Assembly: GCA_016432505.1 (NCBI GenBank)
Contig: CP066692.1
Location: 1-64,000 of the forward strand
Source: Azosocius agrarius
GTDB taxonomy: Bacteria > Pseudomonadota > Gammaproteobacteria > UBA6186 > Azoamicaceae
Direction: 5' to 3'
DNA: 64,000 bases
The notes under the pieces are model-generated. The model was not told where the DNA came from. It did no database searches and was given only the letters and a program-made list of their open reading frames with translations. This document shows positions 48,531 through 56,519 of the stretch, one piece after another (positions within the stretch are counted from its first letter, which is position 1; each line of letters opens with the position of its first letter). The position numbers were made by a program, and so were the translations under genes.

Positions 48531-48916
48531 TATTTATCACCTCAGTAATACATATTTTCATATATTATACATTTTATCAAAAATAATTTCAATAAAAATT
48601 TTTTTTATAAATGTATATTTTATTTATAATAAAAATATATAGTTGTATTCAAATATTTAAAAAAAAATAAATAAAATTTATAGTAATAAGAATTATATAT
48701 TTTTACTATATAATATAAAAAAATGTTTTATTGAATGATAAATGTTATATTAATTTATATTTTATTAATATTCATAATTATGAATATATTTTTTATAAAT
48801 TAAAAAAAAATATGTAATAGTTTAATTAATATCTTAAAATTAATGTAAATATTAAAATTTTAATTTTGTTTATATAAATAATTTATATTTTGAGTATTCT
48901 TTTTATGGGGAAATTT
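48531..48916. other. 386-base divergent intergenic region (tatA / alaS)
   Basis: This gap is almost wholly A and T and must carry promoters for tatA and alaS. I see no credible open frame. A 20-base palindrome (48768-48787) is present, but in this composition about one such palindrome per window would arise by chance. GGGGA at 48907-48911 is the likely ribosome binding site for alaS. Confidence 0.55.
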
Positions 48917-51517
48917 ATGAAATTTTTATATTCATATGAAATTCAATTTTTATTTTTAGATTATTTTAAAAAAAATAAGCATAAAATTATTGAAGGAAGT
49001 TCAATAGTTTCATCAAATGATAATAGTTTATTATTTACAAATTCTGGAATGGTTCAATTTAAAGATTTTTTTCTAGGAAATAAAAATATAGTATATGAAA
49101 ATATTGCCACAAGTCAATCTTGTATACGTGCTGGAGGTAAACATAATGATTTATCAAATGTTGGATATACTTCAAGGCATCATACTTTATTTCAAATGTT
49201 AGGAAATTTTAGTTTTGGGGGGTATTTTAAAAATGAAGCCATTTTTTATGCTTGGTTTTTTTTAACGCATATATTATTTATTTTTAAGGATAAATTATTT
49301 ATTACAGTATATGAAAAAGATTTTGAATCTGAATGTATTTGGCTAAAAAGTATTAAAATTAATAAAAATAACTTAATTAAATTAGGTAAAAAAGATAATT
49401 TTTGGATGATGGGTAATTATGGACCTTGTGGGCCTTGTACGGAGATATTTTATGATCATGGTCCTTTATTAAAAGGGGAATTTAATACAAATGAAAATTT
49501 TTGTGATAGATATATTGAAATATGGAATTTAGTTTTTATGGAATTTAATGTTTGTAAAACAGAAATTTTGAATTTACTTAAACCATGCATAGATACAGGT
49601 ATGGGATTAGAAAGAATTTCTGCTGTTATGCAAGGTGTTAATGATAATTATGATATTGATATATTTAAAAGTTTAAAAAATTTGATAATTAAAACTTTAT
49701 TTGGTGAAAAATTATTTATTTATGATATACATTCTATAAATGTTATTAGTGATCATTTAAGATCTTCATCTTTAATTATTTTTAATGGAATTTTACCATC
49801 TAATGATGGAAGATCATATGTTTTAAGGAAAATTATAAGACGTGCTATTATACATGGAAAAAAAATAAATGTTTCTGATGAATTTTTATATAAGTTATTT
49901 AAAGTAATGGTTAATAATGTGGATTATGATTATTTATTGAAATCTGTTAATGATATTGGAAAAGTGTTATTTGAAGAAGAAGTGAAATTTAATGAAACAT
50001 TAAATCAAGGATTGAAAAAACTTAATGAAATTATATCTTTTAATAATAAGAAAATATGTGGAAAAGATGCTTTTATTTTATATGATACATATGGATTTCC
50101 TATTGATTTAACTATAGAAATTTCTAGAGAATATGATGTTGAAGTTGATGTAGATGATTTTTATAAATATATGTTTTTGCAAAAAAATATAAATGTGGAA
50201 AGTAACAAATTTTGTTTTAATAATTCTTTTTTTAAAATTAGTAATTTTATAGGATATAATTTTTTAAATTATATTTCAAAGGTTAAAAAAATTATTATTG
50301 ATAATAAATTAGTTAATATGTTGCAGTATAATAACAAAGGTATTTTAATTTTAGATAATAGTACTTTTTATTATGAATCTGGGGGGCAAATTGGAGATAA
50401 GGGTTTTTTTTTAGGTAATAATTTTGTGTTTTTTGTTGAGAATGTTAAAAATATTAATGGTATTTATATGCATTTTGGAATTGTTATGTTTGGTTTTATA
50501 AAAATTGGAGACTTTGTAAAAAATTGCGTTGATTATTTTTTTAGACGTAGTTCTTCTTCTAATCATTCTGCTACTCATATTGTTAATTATGTTTTAAGAA
50601 AAGTTTTATCCAAAAATATTAAACAAGTAGGATCATATATAAATAATCACAAATTAAGATTTGATTTTTTATATAATGGGAAATTATCTAACTATGTTAA
50701 TGATAGTATAGAAAATATTATTAATCAATATATTTTAAGTAATTTATTTATTAAATATGATTTAATTGATTTTGTAGAAGTTAAAAATAAAGATATTATA
50801 TATTTGAGTGATGATAATTATGATTCTAAAGTTAGAGTAGTATACATTGGTAATGCTTTATCTTCGGAATTGTGTGCTGGGACACATGTTAAATTTACTG
50901 GAGATATTGGTTCATTTAAAATTTTATCATTAATTAATATAGCTGCTGGTGTAAAAAGATTGGAAGCAGTAACTGGATTAGATTCGTTGATTATTTGTCA
51001 AAAAAAATTTAATATTATAGAGTCTATTAAATTATTATTAAAATGTGAAGATAATTTATTAAATAGTCGTATTGATGATTTAATTATAAAAAACAGTGAT
51101 CTAAATAAAAAAATGTTGCAATTAAAAAAAAATATTCTTTTAAATATAGAGGATAGTATTTTTAAAAGTGTTATTTTTTTAAGTAATACTTGTTTATTGA
51201 TTAAGCAATTATTTGTTGGTACCATTAATTTATTAAAAGATATAGTTTTAAAATATAAAAAATATTATTTTAATGGCATTATTATTTTGATTATATTTGA
51301 ATCTGATACATTAAATATTATTATAAGTATTACGAATAATTTAGAATTTATATTTAATTCTGTTTTATTAATTAAATATTTTTTTATGAAAATAGGAGGA
51401 TTTGGTGGTGGAAATAAATTTAATGCTTTAGGAGGAATTAAGAGTAATAAAAATGTTATTGATATAAATTATATTTTAAAAAATAATTTTGAATTTTTGA
51501 AAAGATGTGTTATATAA
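48917..51517 (+). CDS. alaS: Alanyl-tRNA synthetase
   Basis: An 866-residue class II synthetase. Motif 2 region (RAGGKHNDLSNVGYTSRHHTLFQMLGNFSFG, in part) and GMGLERIS are present. The editing domain keeps its zinc ligands NHSATH and CAGTH, so Ser/Gly misacylation can still be cleared. The C-terminal end keeps FGGGNKFNALGG. Two in-frame starts lie upstream (48890, 48905); I chose the ATG at 48917 because GGGGA is well spaced and KFLYSYEIQFLFLDYF matches the family start. It precedes csrA as in other gammaproteobacteria. Confidence 0.96.
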   Translation: MKFLYSYEIQFLFLDYFKKNKHKIIEGSSIVSSNDNSLLFTNSGMVQFKDFFLGNKNIVYENIATSQSCIRAGGKHNDLSNVGYTSRHHTLFQMLGNFSFGGYFKNEAIFYAWFFLTHILFIFKDKLFITVYEKDFESECIWLKSIKINKNNLIKLGKKDNFWMMGNYGPCGPCTEIFYDHGPLLKGEFNTNENFCDRYIEIWNLVFMEFNVCKTEILNLLKPCIDTGMGLERISAVMQGVNDNYDIDIFKSLKNLIIKTLFGEKLFIYDIHSINVISDHLRSSSLIIFNGILPSNDGRSYVLRKIIRRAIIHGKKINVSDEFLYKLFKVMVNNVDYDYLLKSVNDIGKVLFEEEVKFNETLNQGLKKLNEIISFNNKKICGKDAFILYDTYGFPIDLTIEISREYDVEVDVDDFYKYMFLQKNINVESNKFCFNNSFFKISNFIGYNFLNYISKVKKIIIDNKLVNMLQYNNKGILILDNSTFYYESGGQIGDKGFFLGNNFVFFVENVKNINGIYMHFGIVMFGFIKIGDFVKNCVDYFFRRSSSSNHSATHIVNYVLRKVLSKNIKQVGSYINNHKLRFDFLYNGKLSNYVNDSIENIINQYILSNLFIKYDLIDFVEVKNKDIIYLSDDNYDSKVRVVYIGNALSSELCAGTHVKFTGDIGSFKILSLINIAAGVKRLEAVTGLDSLIICQKKFNIIESIKLLLKCEDNLLNSRIDDLIIKNSDLNKKMLQLKKNILLNIEDSIFKSVIFLSNTCLLIKQLFVGTINLLKDIVLKYKKYYFNGIIILIIFESDTLNIIISITNNLEFIFNSVLLIKYFFMKIGGFGGGNKFNALGGIKSNKNVIDINYILKNNFEFLKRCVI

Positions 51518-51622
51518 TGAAAGGGTGTTGTATTTATTATATTTAAAATAAATAAATTTATTTTTTTTAATATTTATTGTATTATAGTATGTGTTTGTAT
51601 TTTTTTTTTTTTGGAGTGTATA

Positions 51623-51799
51623 ATGTTGATTTTGACTAGAAAAGTTGGTGAAACATTAATGGTAGGAGATGAAATAACTGTAACAGTTTTGGGCATAAAA
51701 GGAAATCAAATAAGATTGGGGGTAAATGCTCCTAAAGTTATTTCAGTTCATAGAGAAGAGATTTATCAAAAAATACAAGTGGAAAAATCTAAAAAGTAA
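51623..51799 (+). CDS. csrA: Carbon storage regulator CsrA
   Basis: A 58-residue RNA-binding regulator. MLILTRKVGETLMVGDEITVTVLG and VNAPKVISVHREEIYQKI are nearly identical to E. coli CsrA, including the RNA-binding Arg44-type residue. GGAG at 51613-51616 selects the ATG at 51623. The conserved alaS-csrA-tRNA-Ser-tRNA-Arg order is kept. Its survival in such a small genome suggests that at least one mRNA target still matters. Confidence 0.96.
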   Translation: MLILTRKVGETLMVGDEITVTVLGIKGNQIRLGVNAPKVISVHREEIYQKIQVEKSKK

Positions 51800-51856
51800 T
51801 AATTTTATTAAGTTAAATTTTAATTTGTATAAATCTATAACAATTTTATAATCTTT

Positions 51857-51944
51857 GGAGAGATGGCCGAGCGGCTTAAGGCGCTCCTCTGCTAAGGGAG
51901 TATGGATGTTCATTCTATCGTGGGTTCAAATCCCACTCTCTCCG
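51857..51944 (+). tRNA. tRNA-Ser (anticodon GCT)
   Basis: An 88-nt class II tRNA, acceptor GGAGAGA pairing with TCTCTCC, a long variable arm and anticodon loop CTGCTAA. It has the serV position downstream of csrA. A TATAAT lies only 4 bases upstream of the mature 5' end. CCA is not encoded. Confidence 0.95.
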
Positions 51945-51953
51945 TTTTTATTT

Positions 51954-52028
51954 GCGCCCGTAGCTCAGTTGGATTAGAGCACCTGGCTACGAACCAGGAG
52001 GTCGGAGGTTCAATTCCTTTCGGGCGTG
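51954..52028 (+). tRNA. tRNA-Arg (anticodon ACG)
   Basis: A 75-nt cloverleaf, acceptor GCGCCCG, anticodon loop CTACGAA. A34 would be changed to inosine to read CGU, CGC and CGA, which needs TadA. It has the argV position. CCA is not encoded. Confidence 0.95.
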
Positions 52029-52128
52029 TTTTACCTTTTTATATTTTGATCATATAAGTTAATATGATAATTGACATAAATTTTATGTTATGTAGTGTTT
52101 TTTTTGAATTTTGTATAGAATATATATT

Positions 52129-52923
52129 ATGATAGTGAAATTATGTGATCTTTCTTATTTTAGAGAATCTAAAAAAATTTTAAATAATATCAATTTGAAT
52201 ATTCAAAAAGGGAAAATTACATCAATTATGGGACCTAGTGGTTGTGGTAAAACAACTCTTTTAAAGTTAATAAGTGGAGAATTGTTTCCATTTAGTGGAA
52301 AAATTATATTAGATGGTTTTGATTTATCTGTTATAAATAAAAAAAAATTATATGATATTCGTAAAAATATAGGTATGTTATATCAGAATTGTGGATTATT
52401 TTCTGATATGAACGTTTTTGATAATGTTGCTTTTCCTGTAAAAGAACATACTAATTTATCAAATGATATGATAAGAGATTTAGTTTTAATAAAATTACAT
52501 GCTGTTGGATTGAGGGGAGCTAAGTATATTATGCCATTTAATTTATCTGGTGGAATGGCTCGAAGAGTGGCGTTAGCTAGAGCTATGGTGTTAGATCCTA
52601 AGCTTATAATGTATGATGAACCTTTTGCAGGGTTAGATCCTATATCTATAGGAGTTTTGTTGAAATTAATTAAAGTTTTAAATGATACATTAAATATGAC
52701 AACTATTTTAGTTTCACATGATATATATGAAACAGTTAGTATTTCTGATTATATATATTTAATTTTTGATGGATGTATTATTGCTCATGGATCTTCTAAA
52801 GATATTATGAGATTAAATAACATGTATGTTAATCAATTTATGAAAGGTTTGTATAATGGGCCTATCGGTTATCATTATTCGTCTTGTAATTATAAAAATG
52901 ATTTATTAAATTATGATATTTAA
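52129..52923 (+). CDS. mlaF: MlaF, ATPase of the Mla phospholipid transporter
   Basis: A 264-residue ABC ATPase. Walker A GPSGCGKTTLLK, signature LSGGMARRVALARA and Walker B LIMYDEPFAGLDP are present, with the C-terminal extension seen in MlaF (GPIGYHYSS). MlaFEDB moves phospholipids between inner membrane and the MlaC carrier, keeping the outer membrane asymmetric. I chose the ATG at 52129; an upstream in-frame start at 52111 is possible. It overlaps mlaE by 11 bases. Confidence 0.95.
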   Translation: MIVKLCDLSYFRESKKILNNINLNIQKGKITSIMGPSGCGKTTLLKLISGELFPFSGKIILDGFDLSVINKKKLYDIRKNIGMLYQNCGLFSDMNVFDNVAFPVKEHTNLSNDMIRDLVLIKLHAVGLRGAKYIMPFNLSGGMARRVALARAMVLDPKLIMYDEPFAGLDPISIGVLLKLIKVLNDTLNMTTILVSHDIYETVSISDYIYLIFDGCIIAHGSSKDIMRLNNMYVNQFMKGLYNGPIGYHYSSCNYKNDLLNYDI

Positions 52924-53698
52924 TATATTACAAAAAATTGGTGAAAAGACAATAAATTTTTTTAATAGATTAGGAAAAGCGGTTTTTTTGTTATTTTATT
53001 CTTTATTTTGTATTCCTAATTTTAGAAATAGTTTTAAAAGAGTTATTATTCAATTATATTTTATCGGTGTTTTGTCTTTGTTAATTATCTTGGTTTCAGG
53101 ATGTTTTATTGGTATGGTTTTAGGCATACAGGGGTATAATGTGTTGGTTAAATTTAGCGCAGAACAAGAATTAGGACAAATGATAGCTGTTAGTATTATT
53201 AGAGAATTAGGGCCTGTAATTACAGCATTGTTGTTTGCTGGTCGGTCTGGGTCTTCATTGACTGCTGAAATAGGCTTTATGAAAATGACTGAACAGTTGT
53301 CTTCTATGTCTATGATGGGTGTTGATCCAATGAAAAGAATTATTGGTCCTAGATTTTGGGCGGTTCAAATATCTTTACCTTTATTATCTTTAATTTTTGT
53401 TAAAATATCTATTATTGGTGCCTTTGTTATTAGTGTGTATTTTTTAGGTGTTGATGGTGGGTCTTTTTGGTCTAATATGCAATCTGTTATTATTTTTCAA
53501 GAAGATGTTATAAATAGTATTATTAAAACATTTATATTTGGATTTGTAATAGCGTGGATAGCAGTATTTCAGGGAATATATTGTGTTGCAACAGCAGAGG
53601 GAATTGGTAAAGCTACTACTAATACAGTAGTTTATTCCTCATTGTATATTTTTATTATTGATTTTTTTTTAACAGTATTTATGTATGCAGAGGTTTAG
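52913..53698 (+). CDS. mlaE: MlaE, permease of the Mla transporter
   Basis: A 261-residue permease with about five membrane segments. Motifs typical of MlaE are IRELGPVITALLFAGRSGSSLTAEIG (in part) and GVDPMKRIIGPRFWA. It forms the membrane core of MlaFEDB. Its start lies inside the 3' end of mlaF, so translation is coupled. Confidence 0.96.
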   Translation: MIFNILQKIGEKTINFFNRLGKAVFLLFYSLFCIPNFRNSFKRVIIQLYFIGVLSLLIILVSGCFIGMVLGIQGYNVLVKFSAEQELGQMIAVSIIRELGPVITALLFAGRSGSSLTAEIGFMKMTEQLSSMSMMGVDPMKRIIGPRFWAVQISLPLLSLIFVKISIIGAFVISVYFLGVDGGSFWSNMQSVIIFQEDVINSIIKTFIFGFVIAWIAVFQGIYCVATAEGIGKATTNTVVYSSLYIFIIDFFLTVFMYAEV

Positions 53699-53707
53699 TA
53701 AATTAAT

Positions 53708-54157
53708 ATGCGTAAAATAGAAATTTTTGTTGGATTTTTTGTTTTTTTAGGTATTTTATCGCTATTGATTATTGCGTTTAAAATTAGTGATATAAGTAGT
53801 TTACAAAATGATAAAACTAATTATAAAATTAGTGCTAAATTTACAAATATTGGTGGTTTAAAAAAAAGAGCTAAAGTAACAATAGGAGGAGTTAAAATAG
53901 GTTATGTAACTAATATTACTTTAAAAGAAAATGAATATTTGGAATATATTCCTGTAGTTGAGATGAATATTAGATCTAGTATACGTATACCTATTGATTC
54001 TTCTGCTAGCATTGTAACATCTGGGTTACTTGGTGATAATTATATAAGTATAGATATTGGTTGTGATGATATGTTTATTGAACATAATGGTATAATTACT
54101 TTAACATCACATGCTTTATTACTGGAAGATTTATTGGCAAAATTTGGAGTAAAATAA
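53708..54157 (+). CDS. mlaD: MlaD, MCE-domain substrate-binding subunit
   Basis: A 149-residue protein with one N-terminal membrane anchor (about 7-25) and a single MCE domain (residues about 40-117: FTNIGGLKKRAKVTIGGVKIGYV, VTSGLLGDNYISID). MlaD forms a hexameric ring that receives lipid. Slightly shorter than E. coli MlaD (183). It lies 9 bases after mlaE. Confidence 0.94.
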   Translation: MRKIEIFVGFFVFLGILSLLIIAFKISDISSLQNDKTNYKISAKFTNIGGLKKRAKVTIGGVKIGYVTNITLKENEYLEYIPVVEMNIRSSIRIPIDSSASIVTSGLLGDNYISIDIGCDDMFIEHNGIITLTSHALLLEDLLAKFGVK

Positions 54158-54163
54158 AAATTT

Positions 54164-54775
54164 ATGTATAAAAGATTAATTATAGTAATATTATTTATTT
54201 TTTTATTTATTAATAATAATTTCGTGTATTCTAAAATTGAAAATCCTGTTGAAGTTTTAAGAGGTATAAATAAAGATGTATTAAATATAGTAAATAATAA
54301 TGTTTCTTTAAATGACAATGAATTAAATGAAGTTTTAGGAAATTATATTATATCTTTTATAGATTTTAATGAAATGTGTTTATTAATAATTGGCAAAGGA
54401 ACATGGAAAGAAATTCCTATAAATAAACAAAATGATTTTATTAATGAATTTAAAAAATTAGTAATAAAAACTTATTCTACAACGCTTAATAAATATATTA
54501 AATCTAATGTTGTTTTTTTTGAAAATAAAAATGATGATAAAATTAAATATGAGCGTAAAATACAAATTTTTAGTGAAATAGAACATTTTAATGGTGGAAA
54601 AAATTTACATGTAGATTATAGGTTGATTTTTCATAAAAATTCGTGGAAGTTATATGATTTGATAATTGAAGGAGTTAGTATTTTAAAGGGATTTCAAGCA
54701 CAATTTAGTAATGATGTAAAAAAAAATGGCATAGATTACGTTATAAATAAAATAAGACAACATAATAATGAATAA
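54164..54775 (+). CDS. mlaC: MlaC, periplasmic phospholipid carrier
   Basis: A 203-residue protein with a Sec signal (1-23) and the MlaC/Ttg2D fold (SFIDFNEMCLLIIGKGTWKEI, YRLIFHKNSWKLYDLIIEGVSILKGFQAQFS). It shuttles phospholipid between the inner-membrane complex and the outer membrane. Length is close to E. coli MlaC (211). It overlaps the mlaB start by 8 bases. Confidence 0.94.
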   Translation: MYKRLIIVILFIFLFINNNFVYSKIENPVEVLRGINKDVLNIVNNNVSLNDNELNEVLGNYIISFIDFNEMCLLIIGKGTWKEIPINKQNDFINEFKKLVIKTYSTTLNKYIKSNVVFFENKNDDKIKYERKIQIFSEIEHFNGGKNLHVDYRLIFHKNSWKLYDLIIEGVSILKGFQAQFSNDVKKNGIDYVINKIRQHNNE

Positions 54776-55088
54776 TATATTTAATAATTATAGTATGTGT
54801 TTAAATGAAGGTTTTTATATGTTGTCTGGATCTGTTGTTTTTGATAACATGGTTGATATATATAATTGTAGTATTAATTATTTTGATAATCTTGTTATTA
54901 TAAAAATAAATTTATCTAAATTAAAAATTATAGATAGTAGTATATTTATATTAATTTTATCATGGATAAAAAAAGCTAATGCAGATAATAAAGATATATA
55001 TTTTTATGATTTACCAAAATTTATATTAGATTTAGGAAAAATATATGATTTTGATTTAATTTTATCTTTTTTTATGAAAAAAAATTGA
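54768..55088 (+). CDS. mlaB: MlaB-like STAS-domain protein
   Basis: A 106-residue cytoplasmic STAS protein. It shows the STAS pattern of a beta strand (NLVIIKINLSKLKIID), the conserved DSS at the helix start, and ILILSWIKKA. MlaB binds and activates MlaF. Divergent, but the place after mlaC and the size agree. Overlaps mlaC. Confidence 0.8.
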   Translation: MNNIFNNYSMCLNEGFYMLSGSVVFDNMVDIYNCSINYFDNLVIIKINLSKLKIIDSSIFILILSWIKKANADNKDIYFYDLPKFILDLGKIYDFDLILSFFMKKN

Positions 55089-55097
55089 TAATTTTTT

Positions 55098-55574
55098 ATG
55101 TTAGATATATCTATTGATTTTGATGATGTTTTATTTTGGAAATATAAATATAAAAGTATATGTTTTTGTAATGAAGTTATTTCATATTTATATTATAAAA
55201 ATTATAAAAATTTTCCTAAATGTATAGTGATTGTAATTTTATATAGTAAGTTTAAATATAATAGAATGGAAAATTATGTTTTGAATAAAATGATTGATGT
55301 TTTACAATTGGATTATAATGAAGTATGTGTTCTCTATATTTATATAACTAATAAAAAATATAATTTTTTGATTTATACTTTTATTAATTATGAATTAGAA
55401 AAATATAATTGTTATAATATTCTTTTACTTGATGAAGGGAGGCATAATAAATTAATATTAAATAATTCTTTTTTTATAATTCGTACTTATTCTCCTAGAG
55501 ATTTGTTAATGTGTCATGATTATAAATTAGAAGTTTATTCTAGTTTATTAAAATTTAAAAATGGATTGATATAA
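55098..55574 (+). CDS. Unrecognised protein, possibly HolD-like (DNA polymerase III psi)
   Basis: A 158-residue soluble protein with no sure family. The middle (CIVIVILYSKFKYN, then LNKMIDVLQLDYNEVCVLYI and CYNILLLDEG) alternates strands and helices, and the end (IIRTYSPRDLLMCHDYKLEVYSSLLKF) resembles the C-terminal HPSxLLxxPxLKRxxW-type pattern of gammaproteobacterial HolD proteins. It is cotranscribed with mlaB (9-base gap) and converges on holA with a 4-base gap. The HolD idea is inference from pattern only; it could be another small nucleoid or host-interaction protein. Confidence 0.5.
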   Translation: MLDISIDFDDVLFWKYKYKSICFCNEVISYLYYKNYKNFPKCIVIVILYSKFKYNRMENYVLNKMIDVLQLDYNEVCVLYIYITNKKYNFLIYTFINYELEKYNCYNILLLDEGRHNKLILNNSFFIIRTYSPRDLLMCHDYKLEVYSSLLKFKNGLI

Positions 55575-55578
55575 AATA

Positions 55579-56511
55579 TTAAATTATTTTTTTGTTATGT
55601 TTTATTAAAATTATTATTATTTGAAATTCATCCCATATTTCTTCTTTGTCTATTTTTTTAAATGTGTTTTTTATATAATGTAAAATTAATTTAAAATTTG
55701 GTTTTGTATTTTTTATAATTATTTGTTTTGTAAAGAAAGTTTCTTCTATTTTATCTTCTAGTTTTAAAAAAATTTGAGAAATATAATAAAAACACCATAA
55801 TATTATTGATGGTTCTGTATTTATACTTTTAAGATATGTTAATATATTTATGCAATTGTATATTTTATTATACAAAATTTCTTTTAATAAAAATTTTATA
55901 TTTATATTTATATTATTAAAAATTATTTTCATTATATGAGATGTTAATTGGTTTTTTTTAGTTATAAGCGTGTCAATTATTTTAATAATATATTCTATGT
56001 CATTTGATATATATTTATTTATAATATTAGTTATATTTAAAGATATATATGTATTTTTTTTTTTTAATATTTTTTGTATCCATAATGGTATTGTTTTATG
56101 TATTATTTTATAATTATCAATTATTATTACATAATTTTTTATTTTTGATATAAACTCATCATTTATTATTCCTGCTTTGTTATTTATAAGAAAATTAATT
56201 TTTTTATTAAATAATTTAAGTATTGAAAAAAGTTTTATTATTTTTATTTCTAATTCTTGAGAATTTATATCTATTTCAATGGTTACAAACTTTTTTTGTA
56301 ATTTATTGTATAATTTGTCAATTATATAATTTGTTTTATTATTTATTTTTATTTTAAAGAATAAACTATTAAATAAGTTTTTTTTGATATATTTTTTAAT
56401 TAATAAATTTGTATTTAATAGACAATCAAAATTTTTTTGACATATAAAAAATGTATTTGGAAAATTGATTGTTGTTAAATGTTTTTTTATAATATTTTCA
56501 AAAAATGTCAT
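55579..56511 (-). CDS. holA: DNA polymerase III subunit delta
   Basis: A 310-residue, strongly AT-driven HolA, the wrench of the clamp loader. By eye only the general pattern remains: the YIIDKLYNKLQKKFVTIEI strand region and the C-terminal helical domain with EPSIILWCFYYISQIFLKL, which matches EPLxLLWALxRELRxL in HolA. Position directly after leuS agrees with the conserved leuS-lptE-holA order; lptE is missing and the gap is 8 bases. Confidence 0.8.
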   Translation of the reverse strand: MTFFENIIKKHLTTINFPNTFFICQKNFDCLLNTNLLIKKYIKKNLFNSLFFKIKINNKTNYIIDKLYNKLQKKFVTIEIDINSQELEIKIIKLFSILKLFNKKINFLINNKAGIINDEFISKIKNYVIIIDNYKIIHKTIPLWIQKILKKKNTYISLNITNIINKYISNDIEYIIKIIDTLITKKNQLTSHIMKIIFNNININIKFLLKEILYNKIYNCINILTYLKSINTEPSIILWCFYYISQIFLKLEDKIEETFFTKQIIIKNTKPNFKLILHYIKNTFKKIDKEEIWDEFQIIIILIKHNKKII

Positions 56512-56519
56512 AATTATAG

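Noticed and set aside
48370..48642. A 90-codon plus-strand frame
   Set aside because: Antisense to tatA, which has clear family motifs and a ribosome binding site.
48768..48787. A perfect 20-base palindrome upstream of alaS
   Set aside because: With this base composition about one such palindrome is expected by chance in 64 kb; no regulator match.
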